The notes below the pieces were generated by a model. That model worked only from the letters and a program-made list of their open reading frames with translations, searched no databases and had not been told where the DNA came from. From JAPKEZ01 sp047638975 (GTDB lineage: Bacteria; Planctomycetota; UBA1135): a DNA stretch of 39,461 nt. The stretch is taken from positions 1-39,461 of the forward strand of contig JBLINB010000012.1 of NCBI GenBank assembly GCA_047638975.1, read 5' to 3'. The position numbers and the translations under genes are program-made. Of this stretch, positions 8,153 to 16,472 are shown piece after piece; position 1 is the stretch's first letter, and each line of letters starts with the position of its first letter.

Positions 8153-9520
8153 ATGATAACCTGCATCACCCTTCTACTGTTAGCACAAGCTGACGCCCCA
8201 CAATCTATCGATGAGCAAATTGCTGCCGCCAGTCTTCTTGGGCAGGAAACGGAAGCCGGCATTGCTGCCGGAGATATCACTGGCCTAGATGCTGTTGATG
8301 CCTGGGCAGATGTCGCCTACGAATGGCAGTTAATTTCTCAAGATGCTGGCGCTCCTGCCAGCGTATGGATTAACTGGTCTGAGTCTTTGCTTAATGCTAA
8401 CGATTCGAAAAATGCGATTAGCATTATCGAAAATGGTCTAGAGCTATTTGACAACAACGCCCCGCTTCTAGAACAATTCGGACGTCTACTTTTGTCAGAG
8501 TCGCGCACTGCGGCGGGCATGGGTAATGACGAGAAAGCTGTCGAATTAACAGCACAAGCTGTGGCAGCGTTTACAGCGGCAAGCGAGAGTGCACCCGAGA
8601 GTGCGTCCCCGTTATTGCGACTCGGAGAAGTTTCATGGACCGCATTCGTAAATAGTGCGAGCACTGTTGCTGAAGAAAAGACCGAGGCGATTGGATGGTG
8701 GATTAAAGCTGCGCAAGTCGATCCGGCAGGCGTAGATTCCGGAGCGGTTTATAACTGGCTGCAAACAGACTCAATCGGTGTAATCGACGTGCTCGCTGAA
8801 GCACAACCAGAGCAAGTGCTGCATTACTGGTACCGTGGCATGGCGCATTATTATTTAGGCGCCGACTCGTGGACAGAGACTCACCGAGACTTTCAAAAAG
8901 TAATCGAGCTTAATCCTGCTTTTACTAATGCCTACTTCTTCTTAGCCGATGGCGCATTTCAGCGCGGCGTGATGCAGTCGGTAGCCAAAGACGACGACAA
9001 AGCTAAAAAGGCTTATAACTTTTCTGGCAGGTACTATGCTTTGTACCTTAATGATTTTGGAGCAAGCCACACGCAATCCGTATCGCAAAACGATGGCTTG
9101 CGCGCCGAATGCGAGCGCATGAATTTCTTGGCTAGCTTTACAGATTACGCTAACGCCATCACCATTCTGCAGTGGGCTACATCTAGTGATGCCGACTACC
9201 TCGATGTCTGGAACAACCTCGCATTTCTTTACCGTGAAACAGGTGAATCCGAAAAGTCATTGGCTGCTTATCAGCACGCTTTAAGCATTGCGCCGACTGA
9301 TCCACAGATAATGAATGACCTAGCTGTTATTTATCACTATTACCTAGAGACAGAAGATGAGCTAGCCCTTTCCTTATACGAGGAAGCAATCGTGCTGGCG
9401 AACGAGATATTAGCCAACAGCAACGAGGACGACTCCGATTTAAGTTTAGTCAAAGTCGCCCTACGCGATGCCAAGAACAACTTAAGGAAGCTGAAAGCTG
9501 GCAATCGTCGCAACGGATAA
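8153..9520 (+). CDS. TPR-repeat secreted protein, paralogue of the preceding gene
   Basis: A 455-residue acidic protein with a short hydrophobic start (MITCITLLLLAQA) that may be a minimal signal peptide. An in-frame TAA 6 nt upstream fixes the start. TPR units are clearest in the second half: HYWYRGMAHYYLGAD, KVIELNPAFTNAYFFLADG and VWNNLAFLYRETGESEKSL followed by LSIAPTDP. The end (MNDLAVIYHYYLETEDELAL, then EEAIVLANEIL) matches the corresponding part of the gene before (INDRALISVYYLDDHHEFAV, then HRAIVVGEDLL). It is followed 15 bp later by trkA on the same strand; whether it affects potassium transport or merely shares transcription is unknown. Confidence 0.7.
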   Translation: MITCITLLLLAQADAPQSIDEQIAAASLLGQETEAGIAAGDITGLDAVDAWADVAYEWQLISQDAGAPASVWINWSESLLNANDSKNAISIIENGLELFDNNAPLLEQFGRLLLSESRTAAGMGNDEKAVELTAQAVAAFTAASESAPESASPLLRLGEVSWTAFVNSASTVAEEKTEAIGWWIKAAQVDPAGVDSGAVYNWLQTDSIGVIDVLAEAQPEQVLHYWYRGMAHYYLGADSWTETHRDFQKVIELNPAFTNAYFFLADGAFQRGVMQSVAKDDDKAKKAYNFSGRYYALYLNDFGASHTQSVSQNDGLRAECERMNFLASFTDYANAITILQWATSSDADYLDVWNNLAFLYRETGESEKSLAAYQHALSIAPTDPQIMNDLAVIYHYYLETEDELALSLYEEAIVLANEILANSNEDDSDLSLVKVALRDAKNNLRKLKAGNRRNG

Positions 9521-9535
9521 GCTATCCTGTAAGCC

Positions 9536-10876
9536 ATGAAGATCACCATAAGTGGCGAAGACTCGATTGCCGTGCGCCTTGCAGAAGCATTGATGCACGA
9601 ACATGAGGTGTCCTTGATTGTTCCGAAGGCTGCCGAGAGCACTGAGTTTGACGCGCTAAATGTACAAATATTTCGCGGGTCACAAACTTCGGCAAAGCTT
9701 CTCAAAGAGGCAAGAATTTTCGATACTGACCTCTTTGTAGCATGTGGTAAAGCAGACGAAACCAATTTAGTGGCTTGCGCCGAAGCTAAGCGTATGCGCG
9801 CTAAAAAGGTGGTTTGTTTCTTGCGTGGGCAAGCAGTGCAAACAAATGAAAATGATGCGGCGCAGTTAGCCAATACTCTTGGCATAGACAAAGTGATTTT
9901 ACCAGCCTTACGCTTGGCTAGAGAAATCCAAAAGATTGTGATGGTGCCCGGTGCGCTTGAGGCTGACGCTTTCGTTAATGGCAAAGTGCGTCTGGTAAAA
10001 AGACGCATCGAAACCGGTTCACTCTTTGACGGCGTTAGTCTAAAAGATGCTGGCGTGCCCGAAGGTGTTGTACTAGTGATGGTAGAGCGCGAAGATGGAT
10101 CATTCATTCCACATGGCAGCACCATGTTGCACGCTGGCGACAAGCTAACAGCTATGGGTAACATCCGTGGTATCGAACGCCTGATACGTCGTTATATGTC
10201 AGATACTACCGTTGGCCCTGATCCACGACGCGCGATTATCGTTGGCGGCGGCTCCGTGGGGTTTGCGATTGCAAAAGGGCTAGAAGAGCATGGCTGGAAA
10301 CTTAAGATCATAGAATCGGACCGCAAACGTGCAGAAGAAATAGCCGGCCAACTCAAAGCTTTAGTTTTGCACGGCGACGGCACCGACCTATCGTTATTAC
10401 GTGAAGAAAACGTCGGAGACACTCCGGTTTTAATCGCCGTCACCTCCAATGATGAGAAAAACTTATTGGTATCGTTGCTCGCTAAAGAAGAAGGTGTCAA
10501 GCGCATCCTAACCCGAGCAGACAACTACAACAACGAACAGTTGTTCGAGTCGGTTGGCATTGATGTCGTGCGCTCCACCACTGGTGCTGCGGTTAATGCT
10601 GTACTGCGCGGGATACTACGCTCCGAGCAAGACTTCATGGCAGAATTCAATCATGGCGACGTGCGCGTTTTACGCTTAACTGTGCCAGAGAGTGTAGAAC
10701 CTATTGAATTACGCATGATGCACTCACCGGTGTTTGCGATTGTTGGCGCCGTCCTGCGCGAAGGAGAAGTTTTAATCCCGCAAGGCAAAGACATCATTCA
10801 AGCTGGTGACGCATTGCTAGTTTTCTGTCAAACCGATAACGTCGAGCAAACTCGAGAATTCTTTGATAACTTATAA
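9536..10876 (+). CDS. trkA: Trk potassium uptake regulatory subunit TrkA
   Basis: A 446-residue cytoplasmic protein with the duplicated RCK layout of TrkA (RCK_N, RCK_C, RCK_N, RCK_C), which binds NAD(H)/ATP and gates TrkH. The second half has a classical dinucleotide loop, IIVGGGSVGFAIAKGLEEHG, followed by an acidic residue (IIESD), then LHGDGTD and AVTSNDEKN. The first copy is less regular at the nucleotide loop (ITISGEDSIAVRLAEAL), so nucleotide binding by that half may be weakened. trkH follows after 3 bp. No Shine-Dalgarno is seen; an in-frame TAA sits just before the GCC-ATG, so the start is firm. Confidence 0.93.
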   Translation: MKITISGEDSIAVRLAEALMHEHEVSLIVPKAAESTEFDALNVQIFRGSQTSAKLLKEARIFDTDLFVACGKADETNLVACAEAKRMRAKKVVCFLRGQAVQTNENDAAQLANTLGIDKVILPALRLAREIQKIVMVPGALEADAFVNGKVRLVKRRIETGSLFDGVSLKDAGVPEGVVLVMVEREDGSFIPHGSTMLHAGDKLTAMGNIRGIERLIRRYMSDTTVGPDPRRAIIVGGGSVGFAIAKGLEEHGWKLKIIESDRKRAEEIAGQLKALVLHGDGTDLSLLREENVGDTPVLIAVTSNDEKNLLVSLLAKEEGVKRILTRADNYNNEQLFESVGIDVVRSTTGAAVNAVLRGILRSEQDFMAEFNHGDVRVLRLTVPESVEPIELRMMHSPVFAIVGAVLREGEVLIPQGKDIIQAGDALLVFCQTDNVEQTREFFDNL

Positions 10877-10879
10877 AAT

Positions 10880-12370
10880 ATGCGTCTAGCACTCGTCCTC
10901 GGAGTTATTGGCAAGATCCTGCGCATGTACAGCATGGCTTTTCTGCCACCATTGGCGCTTGCTTTATATAACGCTAATTACGGTAACAACCTTGGTGACT
11001 ATGACGCAACGATTTCATTTTGTGTTGCAATCGTCGCAACTTTAGGCGGCGGCTTTCTGCTAAATCGTTATAGCGAAAAAGATCAAAACTTTAGACGCTC
11101 TGAAGCCCTCGGAGTAGTCGCAGGAGCGTGGCTAGTGATTGCAATATTCACAGCAATCCCCTATGTGATGTCCGGCATGAGTGGCGTCGATGCCTTCTTC
11201 GAGTCTATCTCCGGACTCACCACGACTGGCGCGACCATCCTTAGCGACTTCAATCAAACCGACTCGTTTTTCCTCTGGCGCTCAATGAGCCAATGGTTTG
11301 GCGGACTCGGTGTTATCGCTTTGTTCGTCGTTATCTTGCCGCAACTCGGCGTAGCAGGACGGCAAATCATGTTCGCCGAAAGTTCAGATGCCACGACCGA
11401 TGTCGTTAGCCCTTCGGTACGTAAATCTGCGCGCAACTTATGGCTGCTATATGTGGGGCTGACTAGTCTCGAAATGGTACTGCTTAAATTTGTCGGAGAC
11501 ATGTCGGCCTTTGATTCGATTTGCCATGGTTTGACAACGATGTCAGCCGGCGGATTTTCTCCGAACCCAAACTCTATCGCTGGCTATAGTAGCCCCGCTA
11601 TTGAGTGGATCCTTATTGGCTTTATGACCATCAGCGGGATGAGCTTCCCGTTGCTTTACGTCGGTTTGCGACGCCGACCTTTATCGATCGTGCGTGACGG
11701 AGAGTTTAGGTTTTATATCGGCACGCTATTATTTGCCGCGGCTGGTGTGGCATTAGTTTTAAGCCACGGCACCTTTGATCTAACTAGCGTTCGTACTGGA
11801 TTATTTCAGTCTGCATCACTCATTTCCTCTACGGGATACGCGAGCGTAGATTATGCCGCTGCTCCATGGACAGACTCGGCACGTGCCTTCCTCGTTATTG
11901 CAATGCTAGTTGGCGGATGTGCGGGTTCTGCTGCTGGCGGCCCCAAAGCAATTCGCAACTTGCTATCCCTTAAATACATGTGGGCAGAGCTAACCCGTAC
12001 TTTGCACCCTCGCGGAGTTCTGCCGCTGCGTCACCGCGGAAGGGTTATTCCTAATAATGCGATGCGTAGTATTCTGAATCTCGTCATTTGCTATGCTCTT
12101 ACTTACGTAGTCGTCGCCCTAATCTTAGTCATGCTTGGATCTAATTTCGTAACAGCATTTAGCGCCTCGCTAGCCTGCGTAGGAAACATTGGGCCAGGAT
12201 TCGAAAGTGTCGGCCCTATGGGTAACTTTGCAGAAATAGGCTCTGCATCAAAAATAGTGCTGTCCATAGGTATGTGGATGGGACGCTTAGAATTAGTAAC
12301 TATTCTTGCCTTATTACATCCGGATGTTATACGCCATTTACATTGGCGTGGTAAGTTTACACGTAATTAA
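10880..12370 (+). CDS. trkH: Trk-type potassium uptake channel protein TrkH
   Basis: A 496-residue inner-membrane protein with about ten hydrophobic helices. It forms the K+ pore of the Trk system. The four pore-loop segments expected in the TrkH/KtrB superfamily are visible in order: SGLTTTGATIL, HGLTTMSAGGFSP, SSTGYASVDY and LACVGNIGPGF. The MSQWFGGLGVIALFV segment is also typical. It lies 3 bp after trkA, so the channel and its gating subunit are made together. Its TAA overlaps the stop codon of the convergent CBS gene (both within 12367-12370). Confidence 0.95.
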   Translation: MRLALVLGVIGKILRMYSMAFLPPLALALYNANYGNNLGDYDATISFCVAIVATLGGGFLLNRYSEKDQNFRRSEALGVVAGAWLVIAIFTAIPYVMSGMSGVDAFFESISGLTTTGATILSDFNQTDSFFLWRSMSQWFGGLGVIALFVVILPQLGVAGRQIMFAESSDATTDVVSPSVRKSARNLWLLYVGLTSLEMVLLKFVGDMSAFDSICHGLTTMSAGGFSPNPNSIAGYSSPAIEWILIGFMTISGMSFPLLYVGLRRRPLSIVRDGEFRFYIGTLLFAAAGVALVLSHGTFDLTSVRTGLFQSASLISSTGYASVDYAAAPWTDSARAFLVIAMLVGGCAGSAAGGPKAIRNLLSLKYMWAELTRTLHPRGVLPLRHRGRVIPNNAMRSILNLVICYALTYVVVALILVMLGSNFVTAFSASLACVGNIGPGFESVGPMGNFAEIGSASKIVLSIGMWMGRLELVTILALLHPDVIRHLHWRGKFTRN

Positions 12371-12783
12371 CCTTCGTGCATTGCGATGTAGTTACGCATC
12401 TCGCTAACTTGATCTCGCACCAAGTCGCGAATAGATAATACGCCGACTAATTCAGCTTCGTCGTTTAGCACAGGCAAATGTCGTATATGATGACGCTCCA
12501 TTAAAACGCGTGCATCATTAGCTGATTGCAATGCTCCGGCGCAAATCAACTCGCGCGTCATAACATCGCCAATCAAAACTTTATCGACGTCAAGATTTTT
12601 AAGTAAAATCCGTTTAAGGATATCGCGCTCGGTAAATAATCCGACTAATTTGGCGCCGTCCATTATTGCGGCGCACCCTACGTTTGCTTCGGCCATCGAC
12701 TTGGCTGCGTCTCTAACTGTGGCATGTTGGCTGATAGAAACCACGCGCTTCTGCGCTCCTACTAATTCATTAAGTTGTGTCAT
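12367..12783 (-). CDS. CBS-domain pair protein
   Basis: A 138-residue soluble protein consisting almost wholly of two CBS domains: RDAAKSMAEANVGCAAIMD with LVGLFTERDILKRIL, then RVLMERHHIRHLPVLND with LVGVLSIRDLVRDQV. CBS pairs usually bind adenine nucleotides or similar ligands and act as energy or signal sensors. The ATG has a strong AAGGAG (12790-12795) with 6-nt spacing. It follows the Lrp/AsnC regulator by 24 bp and is probably co-transcribed with it. Whether it senses a metabolite of this catabolic block or acts with the convergent Trk system cannot be told. Confidence 0.88.
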   Translation of the reverse strand: MTQLNELVGAQKRVVSISQHATVRDAAKSMAEANVGCAAIMDGAKLVGLFTERDILKRILLKNLDVDKVLIGDVMTRELICAGALQSANDARVLMERHHIRHLPVLNDEAELVGVLSIRDLVRDQVSEMRNYIAMHEG

Positions 12784-12807
12784 AATTTTCTCCTTACATA
12801 TAATCTA

Positions 12808-13272
12808 CTACGAAAACTCAATAAAACAAGGCTGTTGTACCTTAGTTTTTGACATAAATACCAAAGAAGTCTGTATTTGAGCCACTTCAGGCCTAGTTGT
12901 AAAGGCATCTAAGGCTAAGTCGCGCAAATGATTTGCATCGCGAACGGCAACATGTACCAAGTAATCGAACTCGCCAGTGATGTGATAAAAAGCGATCGTT
13001 TCGGGTAATTGCTGCAAATGCTCAAAGAAGCGATCGACCTCAACGCGTGCATGTTTCGCCAAACGCACATGCACCATCGCCTCAAGACTAGCGCCTAATT
13101 GAGCAGCATCAATCGTCGCATGGAAGCCGGTAATGACATTTGTAGCACATAAACGCTTAAAGCGTTCATGACAGCTCGATGGTGCTAATCCAACTTTGCC
13201 CGCCAGCTCTTTATTGCTCAACCGAGCATTATTCTGCAATTCTCTGCATATTTCGAAGTCTATCCTGTCCAT
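12808..13272 (-). CDS. Lrp/AsnC family transcriptional regulator
   Basis: A 154-residue protein with the family layout: an N-terminal winged helix-turn-helix (MDRIDFEICRELQNNARLSN, then GLAPSSCHERFKRL) and a C-terminal RAM ligand-binding domain (HITGEFDYLVHVAVRDANHL). The frame extends to 13362, but the standard family start is the ATG at 13272. It is divergent from the methionine gamma-lyase-like gene, the same arrangement as mdeR-mdeA in Pseudomonas putida, where an Lrp-type regulator controls the lyase. An inverted repeat in the shared gap is a candidate binding site. The TATAAT 7 nt before the ATG suggests a leaderless mRNA. In E. coli, Lrp also controls tdh-kbl, whose homologues lie nearby. 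Confidence 0.92.
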   Translation of the reverse strand: MDRIDFEICRELQNNARLSNKELAGKVGLAPSSCHERFKRLCATNVITGFHATIDAAQLGASLEAMVHVRLAKHARVEVDRFFEHLQQLPETIAFYHITGEFDYLVHVAVRDANHLRDLALDAFTTRPEVAQIQTSLVFMSKTKVQQPCFIEFS

Positions 13273-13279
13273 AGCGCCA

Positions 13280-13285
13280 ATTATA
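13280..13285 (-). promoter_or_regulatory. -10 element of the Lrp/AsnC regulator gene
   Basis: Perfect TATAAT on the minus strand, ending 7 nt before the ATG. This places the expected transcription start at or next to the start codon. No Shine-Dalgarno is present and the -35 is weak (about 13303-13308, inside the left arm of the inverted repeat). Confidence 0.55.
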
Positions 13286-13299
13286 GCGTGGACACCGCA

Positions 13300-13325
13300 A
13301 TTATTCGTTGGACAAGCCGAATAAT
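13300..13325. promoter_or_regulatory. Candidate operator: perfect 8-bp inverted repeat between regulator and lyase genes
   Basis: ATTATTCG (13300-13307) and CGAATAAT (13318-13325) are perfect inverted copies around a 10-bp centre. The element covers the expected -35 areas of both divergent genes, a common position for an autoregulating Lrp-type repressor or activator site. Confidence 0.55.
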
Positions 13326-13342
13326 ATACGGAAAATAGGCCC

Positions 13343-14536
13343 ATGAGCAAACACATAGACACCGTCGCCGTCCACGCTGGGCGCGAAGATTTTCAAGAAC
13401 TTGGCGTACATTCTGCGCCACTCGATTTCTCTTCGACCTACCCTGTAAAAGATCTAGCGTCTGGCCGCGAAAGCATTCAAGGTTTAGCCGAAGGTAATCC
13501 TACAGCTGACTCTCCTATTTATGCGCGCTTGCACAACCCCACGGTTTACCGCTACGAATGTGCCTTCGCTAAGCTCGAACACGCGGATGCCGGGATTGCT
13601 TTCGCATCTGGAATGGCTGCAATTCATGCGGTACTGATGTCGTTGAAAATACGTGCCATGCAAGATGGCGTTGAGCGTAATCACATTGTTGCGGTGCGCC
13701 CTATTTATGGTTGCACAGATCACTTGCTAAGCAGCGGACTCTTAGGTTTCGATGTCGATTGGGTAAAAGAGGACGAGATAAAAGACAGCGTGCGCAGCGA
13801 CACCGCTTTGGTGATTGCCGAAACTCCGGCCAATCCAACTTTAGATTTAGTGGATATTGCCGACATCGTAGCTCAAGCGAATGGTGTGCCGGTAATGATC
13901 GACAATACTTTCGCCACTCCGCTACTGCAGTCGCCGCTATCTCTAGGCGCGACCTTCTCTGTTCACTCGGCGACTAAATATCTTGGCGGCCACGGTGACG
14001 TTATCGCAGGAATGGTTGCGACTGATGATAGTTGGGCAGCACACATTCGTCAGATAAGAATTTTAACGGGTGGCAACATGCATCCGATGGCGGCGTTTTT
14101 ATTACTACGTAGCTTGCCGACATTGCCGATGCGTGTCGAGCGTGCACAGCAAAATGCCATCTACTTGGCCGAGAAGCTGAAAGGGCATCCAGCTGTAAGC
14201 AAGGTGCACTTCCCTGGTTTAGCCGAATGCGACCCGCGCGGGCTAGTCGCCAAGCAAATGCGCGGCCCTGGTTCGGTAATCGCCATCGAAATGGCTGGTG
14301 GCTACGACGCCGCGGCTAAAGCGATGATGTGCACCAAGTTGTTTGTGCCTGCGGTAAGTCTAGGTTCAACAGATAGCTTAATCGAACATCCTGCTGGGCT
14401 AACGCACCTCATTGTTTCCGAAGATGGACGCAAGGATGGCGGCGTCACCGAGAACATGTTGCGTTTAGCTATCGGCATCGAGCACCAACAAGATTTGTGG
14501 GACGACCTCGAGCAAGCGCTTAACGCACTTTCTTAA
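13343..14536 (+). CDS. Cys/Met metabolism PLP enzyme, probable methionine gamma-lyase
   Basis: A 397-residue enzyme of the cystathionine gamma-synthase/gamma-lyase family. The PLP-binding lysine is in SVHSATKYLGGHGD, the cofactor Asp in VMIDNTFATP, and YARLHNPT near the start is typical. YGCT carries the cysteine at the position characteristic of methionine gamma-lyase (Cys116 in P. putida), which would cleave methionine to methanethiol, ammonia and 2-oxobutyrate. The Lys-Asp pair also typical of that enzyme (240-241) is not evident, so cystathionine gamma-lyase or homocysteine-related activity remains possible. The divergent Lrp-type regulator favours the methionine call. Its 3' end overlaps the convergent acetoacetyl-CoA synthetase gene by 17 bp. 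Confidence 0.8.
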   Translation: MSKHIDTVAVHAGREDFQELGVHSAPLDFSSTYPVKDLASGRESIQGLAEGNPTADSPIYARLHNPTVYRYECAFAKLEHADAGIAFASGMAAIHAVLMSLKIRAMQDGVERNHIVAVRPIYGCTDHLLSSGLLGFDVDWVKEDEIKDSVRSDTALVIAETPANPTLDLVDIADIVAQANGVPVMIDNTFATPLLQSPLSLGATFSVHSATKYLGGHGDVIAGMVATDDSWAAHIRQIRILTGGNMHPMAAFLLLRSLPTLPMRVERAQQNAIYLAEKLKGHPAVSKVHFPGLAECDPRGLVAKQMRGPGSVIAIEMAGGYDAAAKAMMCTKLFVPAVSLGSTDSLIEHPAGLTHLIVSEDGRKDGGVTENMLRLAIGIEHQQDLWDDLEQALNALS

Positions 14537-16472
14537 ATTGTTCTAAGGATTGCGGATTAGCTAAAGCTTCGGTGTTGCTAACTTCGCGACCATGCAATAC
14601 ATCGCGCACGGCAATTTCGGATATCTTGCCACTGCGTGTGCGCGGTATATCTGAGACTGCTGCAATGTGCGCCGGTACATGGCGCTGCGTTGCGTTGTCG
14701 CGGATGCGTTGCGCTATACGACGCTGTAACTCTTCGCTCAACTTAGCGCCCTCAGCGAGCACTACAAACAGCATCACCTCTTGATCACCATCATGCGTAT
14801 TGCGCCCGACGACCACCGACTCAAGCACTTCGTTAAAGGATTCTACTTGACGATAGATTTCTGCAGTACCAATGCGCACGCCACCAGGGTTTAGTGTTGC
14901 ATCCGAACGTCCGTACATAACTAAGCCACCGTGTTCGGTTATTTCGGCCCAGTCGCCGTGTCGCCAGATGCCTTCAAAGAACTCGAAGTATGCCGCAAGA
15001 TAACGCTGGTCATCTTGGTCTTGCCAGAAGCCGATGGGCATCGACGGAAAGGATTGACGACAAACTAATTCTCCGGATTTAGCAATAACCGGCTTAGCGT
15101 TTTCGTCAAATATCGCGACGTCCATAGCTAGCCCGAGCTGTTGTATCTCACCACGCCACACTGCAGAGATCGGGGAGCCTAAAGCGAAGCACGATAATAG
15201 GTCAGTGCCGCCGGTAATGGAAGACAGCAATAGGTCTTGCTTCACATGCTCATACACCCAATCAAAAGACTCGGCCATTAACGGCGAGCCGGTCGAGAGT
15301 ATGCAACGCAATGAGCTAAGATCATGTTCGAGCCGTGGATTTATATTAGCTTTTTTGCAAGCATCAATAAATTTCGCCGACGTGCCAAAAACATTTATCT
15401 GCTCTTGATCAATGAGCGAAAACATCGCCGCAGCAGATGGGTAGAAAGGATTACCGTCGTATAGCACCACGGTTGCGCCAACGGCTAAAGCCGAGACTAG
15501 CCAGTTCCACATCATCCAACCGGTAGTGGTGAAATAAAAGATCTTTTCACCGGCACGCAAATCGCAATGCAAAGAATGCTCTTTACGGTGTTGCAGCAAG
15601 GTGCCGCCCTGCCCGTGTACGATACACTTTGGCTTACCAGTAGTGCCAGAAGAAAACATGATGTACAGTGGATGGTTAAAGCTATTGCGTTCAAACAGCA
15701 ACTCGCCTGCGACATCCGACGACAAGAAATCATCAAACAAAGCATGTGGCACAGCAGACGCTTCGTTTACATAATGAGTAGCAGCAATAGCATTCGAATA
15801 CGGCACCACTACCACTTGCTTGAGGCTACTCATGCCCGCCACTATTTCTTGAAGCTTAGCACTGACATCAATCAACTTTGATTTATACGTGTAAGACACG
15901 CATGCAATCAGCACTTTGGGTTCGATTTGCCCGAAGCGATCAATGACGCCGGCAACACCAAAATCGGGCGAACACGATGACCACACCGCGCCCAAACTAG
16001 AGGTCGCGAGCATGCCGATGATTGCTTCAGGCACATTAGGCAAATAAGCCGCCACGCGATCACCACTAGTGACCCCGACTTGCTGCAAAGAGTGTCGCAT
16101 GCAACGCACGCGTTCGGCGAGTTGCGCAAAACTTAAGGCATCACGCTGGCCGTCTTCGCCAACGAAGACTACGGCTTCGGCATCATCACGGCGCTGTAAT
16201 AAATTTTCTGCGAAATTGAGCTTCGCCTGCGGAAACCATTCTGCACCAGGCATGGCGTCTTTAGCAAGGACAACATCACCGCTTTCACCGATAACCTTAA
16301 ATTGTTGCCACATCTGCTGCCAAAAATCTTGGCGGTTATCTACAGACCACTTCCAGAGTTGAGGGTAATCAGCAGCGCTAACATCGTCAATCACGCCTGC
16401 CTGCTTCGCGAAAGCTGCCATTTGCGAATTTGAAATCGCAAGCTTGCTCGGCTGCCACAGAGGTGTTGACAT
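14520..16472 (-). CDS. Acetoacetyl-CoA synthetase
   Basis: A 650-residue member of the adenylate-forming ligases, the usual length for acetoacetyl-CoA synthetase, which activates acetoacetate with ATP and CoA. Motifs: LYIMFSSGTTGKPKCIVHG (ATP-binding P-loop-like motif), FYFTTTGWMMWNWLVSALA (typical of this subfamily), ITGGTDLLSCF, MYGRSDATLNPGGVRIGT, and the C-terminal catalytic lysine in RTRSGKISE. It is the third gene of the tdh-kbl operon: its ATG directly follows the kbl TAG without any gap. It would supply acetoacetyl-CoA, which thiolysis turns into acetyl-CoA. The subfamily is assigned from length and motifs. Confidence 0.9.
   Translation of the reverse strand: MSTPLWQPSKLAISNSQMAAFAKQAGVIDDVSAADYPQLWKWSVDNRQDFWQQMWQQFKVIGESGDVVLAKDAMPGAEWFPQAKLNFAENLLQRRDDAEAVVFVGEDGQRDALSFAQLAERVRCMRHSLQQVGVTSGDRVAAYLPNVPEAIIGMLATSSLGAVWSSCSPDFGVAGVIDRFGQIEPKVLIACVSYTYKSKLIDVSAKLQEIVAGMSSLKQVVVVPYSNAIAATHYVNEASAVPHALFDDFLSSDVAGELLFERNSFNHPLYIMFSSGTTGKPKCIVHGQGGTLLQHRKEHSLHCDLRAGEKIFYFTTTGWMMWNWLVSALAVGATVVLYDGNPFYPSAAAMFSLIDQEQINVFGTSAKFIDACKKANINPRLEHDLSSLRCILSTGSPLMAESFDWVYEHVKQDLLLSSITGGTDLLSCFALGSPISAVWRGEIQQLGLAMDVAIFDENAKPVIAKSGELVCRQSFPSMPIGFWQDQDDQRYLAAYFEFFEGIWRHGDWAEITEHGGLVMYGRSDATLNPGGVRIGTAEIYRQVESFNEVLESVVVGRNTHDGDQEVMLFVVLAEGAKLSEELQRRIAQRIRDNATQRHVPAHIAAVSDIPRTRSGKISEIAVRDVLHGREVSNTEALANPQSLEQFKKVR

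Noticed and set aside
9340..10164. A 274-codon open frame on the minus strand opposite trkA
   Set aside because: It lies across a well-supported plus-strand gene, has no ribosome binding site or recognisable domain, and its composition is that expected of a shadow frame.
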